Shown in pieces: positions 8,482 to 16,932 of a stretch of 64,000 nt of DNA (position 1 is its first letter; each line of letters begins with the position of its first letter). The stretch lies in NCBI GenBank assembly GCA_965200035.1, contig OZ241334.1, positions 3,720,001-3,784,000 on the forward strand. The letters run 5' to 3'. The notes below the pieces were generated by a model that worked only from the letters and a program-made list of their open reading frames with translations, did no database searches and was not told the DNA's origin. A program made the translations under genes and the position numbers. The stretch is from UBA1952 sp965200035. GTDB lineage: Bacteria > Bacteroidota > Bacteroidia > Chitinophagales > Chitinophagaceae.

Positions 8482-9339
8482 ATGAGCAAAGCCAAAAAAC
8501 TAAACGAAGATGAGCGCCCGAAAATAGCAGCAAGCAAGTACGCATATCACCTCGATATGCCACCTATCCGTAAAGATTATGCGGGCAGCGGAAAGCTCAC
8601 CGGGAAGACCGCACTGATTACCGGCGGCGATAGTGGCATCGGCCGCTCTGTAGCCGTTCATTTTGCCCGTGAGGGCGCAGATATAGCCATCGTATATAAC
8701 TTCAGTGATGAAGATGCGCTGGAAACGCAAAAGCTGGTAGAATCAGAAGGCAGAAAATGCAGGCTGTTCAAAGGCGATGTGGCCAGAGAAGTCTTCTGCA
8801 AAAAGGCGGTAGCAGGCACCGTAAGCACACTCGGAAAGCTAGATATTCTGGTCAACAACGCCGGCATTCACGAAGATGATAAAGACATATCAGGTATCAC
8901 AAAACAACAATTGCTACGGACTTTCGAGGTCAATATTTTTTCCTTCTTTTATTGCGCGCAGGCTGCGCTGGAAGTAATGGGCGAGGGCAGCGTTATCATC
9001 AATACAGCCTCTGTGGTCGCTTATAGAGGTAGTGATCATCTGCTGGACTATGCCGCAACAAAAGGTGGAATAGTGGCCTTTACCAGATCGCTGTCCGCCA
9101 ACCTGGCTAAACAGAAAATAAGAGTGAATGCTGTAGCACCCGGCCCCGTATGGACGCCTCTTGTAGTTGCTGCATTTAATGATAAGGATTTGAGCAAGTT
9201 TGGAAAAGATACGCCACTTGGCCGTGCGGGGTATCCGCAGGAGCTGGCGCCTGCCTATGTGTACCTCGCATCCAACGATAGCAGCTATGTAACCGGGCAG
9301 GTTATCCATGTAAACGGTGGGGAGATTGTAAACTCCTGA
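8482..9339 (+). CDS. SDR-family oxidoreductase, general-stress (YghA/GSP39) type
   Basis: A 285-aa short-chain dehydrogenase with an N-terminal extension (about residues 1-38, containing YHLDMPPIRKDYAGSGKLTGK) that is typical of the YghA/YhdF/general stress protein 39 subgroup. The Rossmann motif TGGDSGIG (residues 47-54), LDILVNNAG, a catalytic Ser region (INTASVVAYRG), the YAATKGG Tyr/Lys pair, and the VNAVAPGPVWTPL loop are all present. It is an NAD(P)-dependent carbonyl or alcohol oxidoreductase of unknown substrate. It is alone between two regulatory stretches and preceded by a TGGCATC motif. Confidence 0.9.
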   Translation: MSKAKKLNEDERPKIAASKYAYHLDMPPIRKDYAGSGKLTGKTALITGGDSGIGRSVAVHFAREGADIAIVYNFSDEDALETQKLVESEGRKCRLFKGDVAREVFCKKAVAGTVSTLGKLDILVNNAGIHEDDKDISGITKQQLLRTFEVNIFSFFYCAQAALEVMGEGSVIINTASVVAYRGSDHLLDYAATKGGIVAFTRSLSANLAKQKIRVNAVAPGPVWTPLVVAAFNDKDLSKFGKDTPLGRAGYPQELAPAYVYLASNDSSYVTGQVIHVNGGEIVNS

Positions 9340-9465
9340 TACACATATTGAGGCGATCATGCCACACAAGGGTGATAATCGTCATGTTTTGGATATAATT
9401 CATAAAAATTATTCCATCCTTTGTAATGGTTAAAATTTAATTAATAATATATTTTTTTAAAAAAA

Positions 9466-9538
9466 TGAACGTTTTTTAAGCGTTTGGCCTTTCGATTGCA
9501 TTAGTAATCGTACAGATAACCAAGACCAAAAACGTTCA
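9466..9538. promoter_or_regulatory. 11-bp inverted repeat flanking the rpoN promoter
   Basis: TGAACGTTTTT at 9466-9476 and its exact reverse complement AAAAACGTTCA at 9528-9538 enclose a putative sigma-54 promoter. The right arm ends 2 nt before the rpoN ATG. Each arm contains the palindrome AACGTT. It could be a pair of binding sites for a regulator acting on rpoN. Confidence 0.55.
9484..9500 (+). promoter_or_regulatory. Putative sigma-54 (-24/-12) promoter of rpoN
   Basis: TTGGCC-TTTCGA-TTGCA places GG (9486-9487) and GC (9498-9499) exactly 10 nt apart, as in the TGGCAC-N5-TTGCA consensus. Transcription would start near 9511, about 30 nt before the rpoN ATG. The match is good at the -12 side and at TGGC of the -24 side. 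Confidence 0.55.
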
Positions 9539-9540
9539 CC

Positions 9541-10956
9541 ATGATATCACAGCAGCAGACTCAAAAGCAACACCTCAAAATACTTCCTCAGCAAATTCAG
9601 CTCCTTAATCTGTATTTCCTGAACACGATAGAGCTGGAGCAACGCATGAAGAATGAAATGGAGGAAAATCCATTCCTCGATGTCACCAGCGAAGAGAAGT
9701 ACGATGAAGCAGATAATAAACAGGAAGCAGTAAAAGATTACAGCGACTGGGAGGAGTATGGATATGATGATGTACCAGACTACAAGCAGGAGTATCAGAA
9801 CTATTTCAGCAGTGAAGATGCGCCGCAAATGGTGATCACCAGCCCGAGCCATTTCAAGGATGAAGCCAAGCAACAATTGCGCATGCTTCCGATGGAAGAG
9901 AAGGACCAGGCGATTGCAGAATACCTCATTGATGTGCTGGACAACCACGGCCTGATGGAGAAAGACCTGGAAGAAGTAGCCGATGACCTTTCCTTTCACG
10001 TACAGGGCTTAGTGGATGTAACCACTATAGAGCGCCTGCTCGAAGTGATTCAGACGCTGGACCCGGTAGGCATCGGTGCCCGCAGCGTGCAGCACTGTCT
10101 TGTACTGCAGCTTGAAAAGCTGGATCTGCGTGTACCTACCAACCGCGTAGCGCACCGCCTGATCAAAATTCATTATAATGATCTGATGCACCGCCAGTTT
10201 GAGAAGATACAGCACGCGCTCGGCATCGATGAGGAAGAGTTGCGCATCGTATTGAATCTGGTAGGCACGCTGAAGTTCTACCCGGTATCTGAAAATGCTT
10301 CTTCCTTTGAGCCGAAGAGCACCATCATTCCCGATTATATCATTACACGTTTTGGTGACAATATCCAAGTGAATTTGCTTACCCAAAAAGCCAATTCCAT
10401 TTTTGTAAATCAAACTCTTTACGATCAGCTGGCGCAGCAATGCAGCGGCCGTGATAAAGGCGCAGGACAATATGTAAGAAGCAAGCTCGCTGCTGCGCAA
10501 TGGTTTGTAAATGCCATCCGTCAGCGTGAAGACACGATGCTGCGCATCATGCAGTGCATTGTACAATTCCAGCACGACTATTTTCAGGAAGGCGATATCC
10601 GTCTGCTGAGGCCTATGGTATTGCGTATGGTAGCAGAGCAGTCCGGCTGCGATATCTCTACTGTAAGCCGCATTACCAGCAATAAGTACGCAGATACTCA
10701 TTTCGGCCTTATCTACCTTAAAGACCTGTTCAGCGAAGGCATTGCAGACAAGAAGGGCGAGGTTATCAGCAATAAGGTAATCCAGTCCGTGATCGAAGAA
10801 GCGATTGAAGGCGAAGACAAGCGCCATCCGTTCACCGATCAGCAACTGGTCAATATCCTTTCGGCGAAAGGATATAACATTGCACGCCGTACTGTAGCCA
10901 AATACCGGGAGCAGCTGCGCATTCCCATCGCACAGATACGCGCTGTATGGGCCTGA
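9541..10956 (+). CDS. rpoN: RNA polymerase sigma-54 factor
   Basis: RpoN directs RNA polymerase to -24/-12 promoters and needs AAA+ activators to open DNA. The 471-aa protein shows the Gln/Leu-rich region I (LKILPQQIQLLNLYFLNTIELEQRM), an acidic region II (about residues 45-100), the core-binding middle, and the C-terminal DNA-binding part with the RpoN box ARRTVAKYRE at residues 448-457. Length is normal. It is followed 80 bp later by an NtrC-type activator gene, an obvious functional partner. Its upstream region carries a sigma-54-like promoter within an inverted repeat, so self-control is likely. Confidence 0.96.
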   Translation: MISQQQTQKQHLKILPQQIQLLNLYFLNTIELEQRMKNEMEENPFLDVTSEEKYDEADNKQEAVKDYSDWEEYGYDDVPDYKQEYQNYFSSEDAPQMVITSPSHFKDEAKQQLRMLPMEEKDQAIAEYLIDVLDNHGLMEKDLEEVADDLSFHVQGLVDVTTIERLLEVIQTLDPVGIGARSVQHCLVLQLEKLDLRVPTNRVAHRLIKIHYNDLMHRQFEKIQHALGIDEEELRIVLNLVGTLKFYPVSENASSFEPKSTIIPDYIITRFGDNIQVNLLTQKANSIFVNQTLYDQLAQQCSGRDKGAGQYVRSKLAAAQWFVNAIRQREDTMLRIMQCIVQFQHDYFQEGDIRLLRPMVLRMVAEQSGCDISTVSRITSNKYADTHFGLIYLKDLFSEGIADKKGEVISNKVIQSVIEEAIEGEDKRHPFTDQQLVNILSAKGYNIARRTVAKYREQLRIPIAQIRAVWA

Positions 10957-11036
10957 TCCGGCACTGAGTTTTTGCCTATGAATCCTTACATTTAGGACAC
11001 CACACACTTACACACACAACAACCGATAAATGCTTT

Positions 11037-12527
11037 ATGGCAAGAAAGATCTTAGTGATAGATGATGATAATGATATGTGCATGTTGCTCAACCGCTTCC
11101 TTACCCGGAATGGCTATGAGGTGACAGGCATGAATACAGGCGCCCTGGCTCTTGAATGGATGAAGAAAAATACTCCGGACCTGGTGCTCTGCGATTACCG
11201 GCTGGACGATATTACCGGCATGGACCTTCTGCCGAAAATCAAACAATTGCATCCTGTGGTGCCAGTGATCATCATTACCGGCTACAGTGATGTGAAAGAT
11301 GCGGTCGAGATCATGAAGCTTGGAGCTTACGACTATGTAACCAAGCCTTTGCTGCCGGATGAAATTCTGATCACGATCAAGAAAGCGCTTGACAGCGAGG
11401 CTCAGGAGGCTGGGCAAACCACCTCACAACCTGCTACTCCTACCATTACCGGTAATGTACCGGCACAGAAGAAGAAAAAAGCAGAAAATGCCTGGGGCAA
11501 TGACCAGTATATCCTGGGCGAGAGCGAAGAATTTGCCAACATTGTAAAGCAGATAGAACTAGTAGCTCCCACTAACTTCAGCGTTATCATTTATGGCGAG
11601 AGCGGTAGCGGTAAAGAAGCCATCGCACAGATCATCCATAAGAAAAGCAAGCGCGCGGGTAAGCCATTCATCGCCATCGACTGTGGCGCATTGTCTAAAG
11701 AACTGGCCGGCAGTGAGCTGTTCGGCCATGAAAAGGGTGCATTCACCGGCGCGCTGAATCAAAAGATCGGCAGCATGGAGCTGGCCAATGAAGGAACTAT
11801 TTTCCTCGATGAAATATCCAATCTTTCTTACGATATTCAGGTATCCCTGTTGCGCGTTGTGCAGGAGCGGAAGATTCGCAGAGTAGGGGGTAATAAAGAT
11901 ATTGATCTCGATGTGCGCATCATTGTCGCATCCAACGAAAAGCTGTGGGAATCTGCCCGCAATGGCAAGTTCCGTGAAGACCTTTTCCACCGTTTCAACG
12001 AATTCAGCATAGATGTGCCTCCATTGCGTGAGCGTAAGGGTGATGTAATGATCTTCGCCAATCACTTTCTCAACCTGACCAATACAGAACTGGAAAAGAA
12101 TGTGAGAGGCTTTTCACCCGAAGTACAGGAAATCTTCAAGAACTATATCTGGTATGGTAATCTGCGTGAGCTGAAAAATGTGGTCAAGCGCGCTACGCTG
12201 CTTACAGACGGTGATTATGTTGAGTCAAAGTCGCTGCCTTTCGAGATCACGAATTTCGCCCGTCTTCAGTTCGATAGTCCAGCGCCTGCTGTTCGTCCCA
12301 CTAAATCAGAACCGATCGCTACCATACCAATCGTTTCCAAAGCTCCGGTCTCTTATGAGAATAAGCTGAAAAGCGCCAATATAGATGCGGAGTATGAGGT
12401 AATACTCGAAGCGCTCAAGCAGGCCAATTTTAATAAAAGCAAAGCTGCAAAGCTGTTGAACATAGATCGTAAGACGCTTTACAACAAGATGAAGCAGTAC
12501 CAGGCATTTAATCTTGAGGAAGAATGA
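11037..12527 (+). CDS. Sigma-54-dependent NtrC-family response regulator
   Basis: A 496-aa activator with three parts: a receiver domain (residues 1-120, phosphoacceptor Asp53 in LVLCDYRLDD); an AAA+ ATPase (about 155-385) with Walker A GESGSGKE from residue 187, the sigma-54-contacting GAFTGA loop at 234-239 and IFLDEI as Walker B; and a C-terminal Fis-type helix-turn-helix (about 452-488, FNKSKAAKLLNIDRKTLYNKM). It lies between rpoN and a hybrid kinase whose start overlaps its stop by 4 bp, so the kinase is the probable phosphodonor. Targets are unknown; the rpoN promoter region is a candidate. Confidence 0.94.
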   Translation: MARKILVIDDDNDMCMLLNRFLTRNGYEVTGMNTGALALEWMKKNTPDLVLCDYRLDDITGMDLLPKIKQLHPVVPVIIITGYSDVKDAVEIMKLGAYDYVTKPLLPDEILITIKKALDSEAQEAGQTTSQPATPTITGNVPAQKKKKAENAWGNDQYILGESEEFANIVKQIELVAPTNFSVIIYGESGSGKEAIAQIIHKKSKRAGKPFIAIDCGALSKELAGSELFGHEKGAFTGALNQKIGSMELANEGTIFLDEISNLSYDIQVSLLRVVQERKIRRVGGNKDIDLDVRIIVASNEKLWESARNGKFREDLFHRFNEFSIDVPPLRERKGDVMIFANHFLNLTNTELEKNVRGFSPEVQEIFKNYIWYGNLRELKNVVKRATLLTDGDYVESKSLPFEITNFARLQFDSPAPAVRPTKSEPIATIPIVSKAPVSYENKLKSANIDAEYEVILEALKQANFNKSKAAKLLNIDRKTLYNKMKQYQAFNLEEE

Positions 12528-14074
12528 TACAGAAGAAAGGAAAAATGCAGCCCTCATCCGGCGCGGTGCGCATTCTCATTGTTGATGATGACGAAGATGA
12601 TTTTCTCATTACCAGCGAATACATCCGGCATATCCAGGGCTCCAATTTTGAGATCGACTGGTGCTACAATTATGAAGAAGCGCTGGAGCTCATGTGCGCT
12701 AATAAACATGACTTGTACTTCACTGACTATCGGTTGGGTGCAAAGTCTGGTGTAGATCTGCTGAAAGATATTTCAGAAAAAGGCTGCGAAGTTCCCATCA
12801 TCCTGCTTACCGGCAAAGGCAACCGCGAGGTGGATATGGAAGCTATGCAACTGGGCGCTGTGGACTATCTCATCAAGACGGAGCTTACAGTTGAAAAAAT
12901 GGAGCGCTGTATCCGGTATGCGCTTGAGCGAGCCGCTTCGCTTCGCGCCCTGAAGGCCAACGAGCGTAAGTACCGAAGCGTATTTGAGAAGTCAAAGGAT
13001 CTGGTATTTCTTGCCGATGACATGCTTGATTTTCAGGACGTAAATAATGCCGCGCAAACGCTGCTTGGTTATAATAAGGAAGAGCTGCTGCAGATGAATC
13101 TTTGCGACCTTATGGATCAGGCGCAGCATAAAAAATATTTGCTGCAGACCTTACAGTCGCGCAAAGAGATCAACGATTGGGAAGTAATCCTCACTACCAA
13201 ATTGGGCGATAAAAAAATATGCACATTAACGGCAGCGCGGGAAGACCAGTACAATGAGATTGATTATATACAAGGCATCATCCACGATATAACTAACCTG
13301 CGTCGGGAAGAGAAAGCCGCTTTACAGGCGGAAAAGCTTGCTGCAGCCGGTCGCCTGGTACGCACGCTCGCCCATGAGGTTAGAAATCCGCTCAATAACA
13401 TTACTCTTTCGGTGGAACAATTGGCTCAGGAAGGTATCAGTGAAGGCGCAGAGCTTTACCTCAATATTATTCAACGCAACAGCAAACGGATCAGCAGCCT
13501 TATCAGCGAGCTGCTCAATACATCCCGCCCTACCGATGTGGTGCTGGAAGAAGAGATTCTGCAAACGATTACCGATGATGTGATCGGCGCTGCTATTGAC
13601 CGCATCACACTTAAGCACATCACGCTCCACGTAAGCTATCCGGAAGAGCCGGTGCGCATCAAAGCTGATAAAGACAAGCTCAAACTTGCGCTGCAGAACA
13701 TTGTGATCAACGCCATAGAAGCGATGGAAGATGGAAAGGGCAGATTGTCTGTTTCGCTTCATTTGCTTACCTCATCTGTAGTATTAAATATCAATGACAA
13801 TGGTTGTGGCATAAGTGAAGAAAATATTGCCCGCTTATTTGAGCCTTATTTTACCCAAAAACGCAATGGTATGGGGCTTGGGCTGGCTTTTACGCTTAAT
13901 ATCCTGCAATCGCATAAAGCAACGGTGGATGTGAACTCCATGGAAGGCTACGGATCTACCTTTACGATCACTTTCCCGCTTTCCGGCATGGAAGATCAGG
14001 AGCTGCTGGTGAGTGGAGAAGAAGATCAGGAGATGAAGCTGCATTTCAATTATCCGGACGAAGAGGTGGCATAG
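12524..14074 (+). CDS. Hybrid receiver-PAS histidine kinase
   Basis: A 516-aa cytoplasmic sensor kinase with no transmembrane helix. Domains in order: receiver (about residues 16-135, Asp68 in LYFTDYRLG), a PAS domain (about 148-270, YRSVFEKSKDLVFLADDML), a HisKA dimerisation domain with His284 in LAHEVRNPLNNI, and a HATPase domain (N box NIVINAIEAM, G1 NDNGCGIS, G2 GMGLGLAF). Its ATG overlaps the NtrC-type regulator's stop (ATGA), so the two form a two-component pair. The N-terminal receiver may take input from another kinase. It ends 42 bp before the lmo0937-type gene. Confidence 0.92.
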   Translation: MIQKKGKMQPSSGAVRILIVDDDEDDFLITSEYIRHIQGSNFEIDWCYNYEEALELMCANKHDLYFTDYRLGAKSGVDLLKDISEKGCEVPIILLTGKGNREVDMEAMQLGAVDYLIKTELTVEKMERCIRYALERAASLRALKANERKYRSVFEKSKDLVFLADDMLDFQDVNNAAQTLLGYNKEELLQMNLCDLMDQAQHKKYLLQTLQSRKEINDWEVILTTKLGDKKICTLTAAREDQYNEIDYIQGIIHDITNLRREEKAALQAEKLAAAGRLVRTLAHEVRNPLNNITLSVEQLAQEGISEGAELYLNIIQRNSKRISSLISELLNTSRPTDVVLEEEILQTITDDVIGAAIDRITLKHITLHVSYPEEPVRIKADKDKLKLALQNIVINAIEAMEDGKGRLSVSLHLLTSSVVLNINDNGCGISEENIARLFEPYFTQKRNGMGLGLAFTLNILQSHKATVDVNSMEGYGSTFTITFPLSGMEDQELLVSGEEDQEMKLHFNYPDEEVA

Positions 14075-14084
14075 TCTTTTATGG
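14067..14084 (+). promoter_or_regulatory. TGGCATA-type motif, copy 3
   Basis: TGGCATAGTCTTTTATGG lies 50 nt upstream of ATG 14117. Its first bases overlap the last codons of the kinase gene, so its presence there is not explained by intergenic base bias alone. Confidence 0.45.
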
Positions 14085-14116
14085 GTCTTAGTATAACTCA
14101 CCAAAACATTTATACT

Positions 14117-14275
14117 ATGAGAAGCATATTGTATCTTATCGCTGTTATTCTGGTAATCGGCTGGCTCTTCGGCGCGTTCATCCACCCATTCGGTGGTAAC
14201 CTGATCCATATCCTGCTAGTCATCGCCATTATCTCAATCCTGCTGGGCTTTATACGCCGTGGCTCTGTTGACTAA
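14117..14275 (+). CDS. Small lmo0937-type membrane protein
   Basis: Two hydrophobic helices (RSILYLIAVILVIGWLFGAF and IHILLVIAIISILLGFI) joined by a short HPFGGN turn make up a 52-aa protein of the lmo0937 family. Function is unknown; it is a very common small inner-membrane protein. I chose ATG 14117, which starts right at the first helix, over the upstream ATG 14081, which would add 12 polar residues not seen in the family. A strong terminator follows, and a TGGCATA motif lies 50 nt upstream, so it may be transcribed alone. Confidence 0.82.
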   Translation: MRSILYLIAVILVIGWLFGAFIHPFGGNLIHILLVIAIISILLGFIRRGSVD

Positions 14276-14290
14276 ATAATACTAAAAAGG

Positions 14291-14328
14291 AAAAGCAGAA
14301 TGCACATTGTGCATTCTGCTTTTTTATG
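14291..14328 (+). terminator. Rho-independent terminator
   Basis: AAAAGCAGAATGCAC (14291-14305) pairs perfectly with 14309-14323 around a 3-nt loop and continues into a T-run. It separates the lmo0937-type gene from a convergent response regulator and may serve both directions. Confidence 0.9.
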
Positions 14329-14374
14329 TCTGTATGTTTTGTATTTAAAAATTCAGGTAAAAAAGGAAAGGAAA

Positions 14375-14758
14375 TTATTGCTGATCTTCCGCTTCCACAT
14401 CTTCCGGCTGTGGCGAAGAGGCAAGATGAATCAGGTGATCGAGATCTGCAAAGCTGATGGGCTTTTCCAATATGGTGAACTTAGCGTCAGCGGGCATTGG
14501 AGGAATCTGCGGATGGTAGGCACTGATGAGATATAAGTGCATTTTGGGGAAAGAAGTAGCCAAACCCGGCGCCTCAACCCATCCAAGTCCGTCAGGCAGA
14601 TTATTGTCGAGAAATAATAATTGCGGATTTTCGGCTTCGATTTTCCCCAATCCATCATCCAATGAATGAGCAAGTGAAACCTGATAACCCTTACGTTGTA
14701 AGTAACTTTTCAGAAGAAGACATAGATCAACCTCGTCATCAATAATAAGAGCTTTCAT
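14375..14758 (-). CDS. Stand-alone response regulator receiver protein
   Basis: A 127-aa single receiver domain: KALIIDDEVDLCLLL with the acidic pair, the phosphoacceptor Asp in LLFLDNNLPDGLG, a Ser/Thr-type position in LYLISAYHP, and the conserved Lys in ILEKPISFADL. No output domain follows, only a short acidic tail. There is no kinase beside it on the same strand, so it is an orphan; the hybrid kinase at 12.5-14.1 kb is the nearest candidate. A TTGGCAATGTTTTTGT sequence 67 nt upstream resembles a -24 element but lacks GC at -12. Confidence 0.88.
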   Translation of the reverse strand: MKALIIDDEVDLCLLLKSYLQRKGYQVSLAHSLDDGLGKIEAENPQLLFLDNNLPDGLGWVEAPGLATSFPKMHLYLISAYHPQIPPMPADAKFTILEKPISFADLDHLIHLASSPQPEDVEAEDQQ

Positions 14759-14892
14759 AATTTAGAACAGTATCTGAACCATTATTGCTGTTTAACCTGC
14801 TAGATGAGTAACAAAAACATTGCCAAAAAACCCGTTGAAGACTGAAAATATAAAAATCAAGGTTTTTTTACAGAAAATTCGTTACCAGTGTA

Positions 14893-15318
14893 TTAACCCG
14901 GCAGGCTGGATGTCTGTACCCAGTATTCGCGAAGCGTAGCAACGATCCCTAACAAATGCTCAAAACTATTGGGCTTGGTTACGTATGAGTTGGCACCCAG
15001 CTCATAGCAGCGCACCATTTCCTGTTCATTGCTTGTGGTGCTGAAGATGACCACCGGTATTTTCTTCCATTCAGCATTCTGCTTGATCTCTTTCAGCACC
15101 TCGCGCCCGTCCTTTTTGGGCATATTGAGGTCAAGCAGGATAAAGCGCGGTAACTGGTTGTCCTTCACCGAATGCAGGTGCTCCATGACCTCCACGCCAT
15201 TCTCTACAAATTGTAACGTATCCTGAAAGCCATTCTCTTTAAAAGCCGTTTGAAGCAGAAACCGGTCGTCGGCATCGTCTTCAGCTATTAAAATATATAA
15301 ATCCTGCCCTTGCTGCAT
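14893..15318 (-). CDS. Rcp1-like stand-alone response regulator
   Basis: A 141-aa receiver-only protein of the Rcp1 type: YILIAEDDADDRFLLQTAF at the start, the phosphoacceptor Asp in FILLDLNMPKKDG, IPVVIFSTTSNEQE, and the conserved Lys in SYVTKPNSFEHLL. I chose the start at 15318 (MQQGQDLYILIAEDD); the frame is open to 15384 but the extra 22 residues do not look like receiver sequence. Rcp1-type regulators usually partner phytochrome-like or PAS kinases; none is adjacent. It is divergent from the 15489 gene. Confidence 0.87.
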   Translation of the reverse strand: MQQGQDLYILIAEDDADDRFLLQTAFKENGFQDTLQFVENGVEVMEHLHSVKDNQLPRFILLDLNMPKKDGREVLKEIKQNAEWKKIPVVIFSTTSNEQEMVRCYELGANSYVTKPNSFEHLLGIVATLREYWVQTSSLPG

Positions 15319-15436
15319 ATCATAAAGATAAAACGAAACAGTGATTTTTCCACAGACAGATTTCTGCCTAATAGATAAAAACATTCACAAATGATGCTAA
15401 AAGCACCTTCTCTGCGCCATCAGTACAAATAGAATA

Positions 15437-15454
15437 TGGCATAATCTTTTTAGG
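15437..15454 (+). promoter_or_regulatory. TGGCATA-type motif, copy 4
   Basis: TGGCATAATCTTTTTAGG lies 52 nt upstream of ATG 15489. With the copy at 6098 it shares TGGCATA and TTTTTAGG at the same spacing, the best pairwise match in the set. Confidence 0.45.
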
Positions 15455-15488
15455 CATTGAGTTAGCATCGTATAAAGATGTATTCATC

Positions 15489-16007
15489 ATGGCAGGGCAG
15501 GACGATCAAAATAAAGAACCGGAAACAGGCGCACAAAAACAAGCGTCATTCAGCACAGGATCTACTACACAGGGAGGCTCCAATTTTGGGCAGGGATCAT
15601 CTCACCTCGGTGGCGAAACTTACCAGCAGGGGAGTGTATCCAACAAAGGCGCTAATTATGATAATGAGACGGACAAGTTGGGCAGCAGCACTACCGGTAC
15701 CAACGCTGAAGGTTCCTCTTCGCCCGGTGCAGGTGGAGGTATGACCGAGCAGCCTGAAGGGACAGCGGATAAGAATGATCTTCAGCAGACCGGCTCTGAA
15801 TGGAACGGGGAAGAAGACCGTAACGATCCGCGCAGGGGCAATATGGAAGACGATGATGCCAAAAAGCTTTTTGAAGGCGACCGCCGCGATACTTCATTGG
15901 AACAATCAAGCGGACTAGGCGACCAGCAGAAAGATCAGAAAGACAACGATGGAGGAGCGGCACGTGGCTGGAGCAACAGCACCCTGAATGAAAACAAAAA
16001 TAAGTAA
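15489..16007 (+). CDS. Hydrophilic Gly/Asn/Asp-rich protein, function unknown
   Basis: A 172-aa protein almost without hydrophobic residues: Gly, Gln, Asn, Ser, Asp and Glu dominate (GSNFGQGSSHLGG, GNMEDDDAKKLFEGD, DRRDTSLEQ). It has no signal peptide and probably little fixed structure, in the manner of hydrophilins and other desiccation- or osmotic-stress proteins; that role is inference from composition only. No family is recognised. It lies 47 bp before the DUF892 gene on the same strand, and the TGGCATA motif upstream probably drives both. Confidence 0.7.
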   Translation: MAGQDDQNKEPETGAQKQASFSTGSTTQGGSNFGQGSSHLGGETYQQGSVSNKGANYDNETDKLGSSTTGTNAEGSSSPGAGGGMTEQPEGTADKNDLQQTGSEWNGEEDRNDPRRGNMEDDDAKKLFEGDRRDTSLEQSSGLGDQQKDQKDNDGGAARGWSNSTLNENKNK

Positions 16008-16054
16008 CAGTATACCACCATCATAAAGTCTCAGCCACTAACATAAAAACATCC

Positions 16055-16780
16055 ATGGCCACCACAGCAAAAAAGAACGTTGCAGCAAAAAAATCTGCAC
16101 CCGCAAAGAAATCAGAGCCCGCTGCCAAAGCACCGGCAAATAATCCTGCGCCCAAAAAAGCGGCTCCCGCTCCAAAGTCAGGATCTGCTTCAAAATCTGC
16201 AGCAACAGCAGGCAACGGACGCATGCAGTCCCATAATGATCTCGATAAGATATTCAAGGATATTTTGAAGGACATTTACTGGGCGGAAAAGCATCTGGCA
16301 AAAGCGCTTAAAAAAATGTCTAAAAATGCAACCAGCTCAGAACTGGCCGAAGCATTTACTACACATCAGGTACAGACAGAAGACCAGATTTCAAAGCTGG
16401 ATGAAGCGTTCGGCCTCCTGGGCATGAAGCCGCAAGCCAAGAAATGCGCGGCTATGGAAGGCCTGCTGGAAGAAGCCAATGAGCACATCGAAGAGTATGA
16501 AAAAGGTCCCGGCCTTGATGCTGCCCTTATCGTAGGTGCACAAAAGGTTGAGCACTACGAAATATCGGCCTACGGCTCGTTGCGCACCATCGCAGAAGCA
16601 TTGGGCTATGATGATTGCGCAGCCATATTCGAAGAGATCAAGGAGCAGGAAGAGGAAACAGATGATCTGCTGACCAACATTGCAATTAATGTAAACAGGG
16701 AAGCTGTAGGTGCGCACAATGAAGATGGAGATGATGATTCTTCTGACTCAGAAGATAGCGCAGACAGCAAGAAAAAGTAA
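16055..16780 (+). CDS. DUF892 (YciE/YciF-type) ferritin-like protein with basic N-terminal tail
   Basis: Residues about 60-215 form the DUF892 four-helix domain (DLDKIFKDILKDIYWAEKHL, FTTHQVQTEDQISKLDEAF, GLDAALIVGAQKVEHYEISAYGSL, EQEEETDDLLTNIAI), with Glu and His at the positions that bind metals in YciF-like proteins. In front is an unusual tail of nearly 60 residues built of Ala, Lys and Pro (AAKKSAPAKKSEP style), like histone H1 tails, and the C-terminus is a run of Asp, Ser and Glu ending in KKK. The basic tail suggests DNA contact. The gene follows the hydrophilic-protein gene and ends at a probable terminator. Confidence 0.88.
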   Translation: MATTAKKNVAAKKSAPAKKSEPAAKAPANNPAPKKAAPAPKSGSASKSAATAGNGRMQSHNDLDKIFKDILKDIYWAEKHLAKALKKMSKNATSSELAEAFTTHQVQTEDQISKLDEAFGLLGMKPQAKKCAAMEGLLEEANEHIEEYEKGPGLDAALIVGAQKVEHYEISAYGSLRTIAEALGYDDCAAIFEEIKEQEEETDDLLTNIAINVNREAVGAHNEDGDDDSSDSEDSADSKKK

Positions 16781-16811
16781 TCAGAATAATAAACACCACA
16801 CGGTGAGTTAT

Positions 16812-16845
16812 AGGGTAGCGCCGATGGTACCGGCCTGCCCTTTTT
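16812..16845 (+). terminator. Probable terminator after the DUF892 gene
   Basis: AGGGTAG and GCC (16812-16822, one bulged base) pair with GGC and CTGCCCT (16832-16841), followed by TTTTTC. It is imperfect but well placed, 31 nt after the stop. Confidence 0.55.
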
Positions 16846-16932
16846 CTGTTTGCCTGAAAGTGAGCAGCGCTGCTGGCAATATTTTTCTAAGTAGTTATAG
16901 CATACAGTTATCACTATATTCTTACAGCAGCT

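Noticed and set aside
10958..10980. Possible sigma-54 promoter before the NtrC-type gene (CGGCACTGAGTTTTTGC)
   Set aside because: GG and GC are 12 nt apart instead of 10, and the site is too far (about 60 nt) to be convincing.
10009..11007. Long minus-strand frame (332 codons) opposite rpoN
   Set aside because: It is the antisense shadow of a well-recognised gene; its translation has no domain features and a composition typical of reverse-strand reading.
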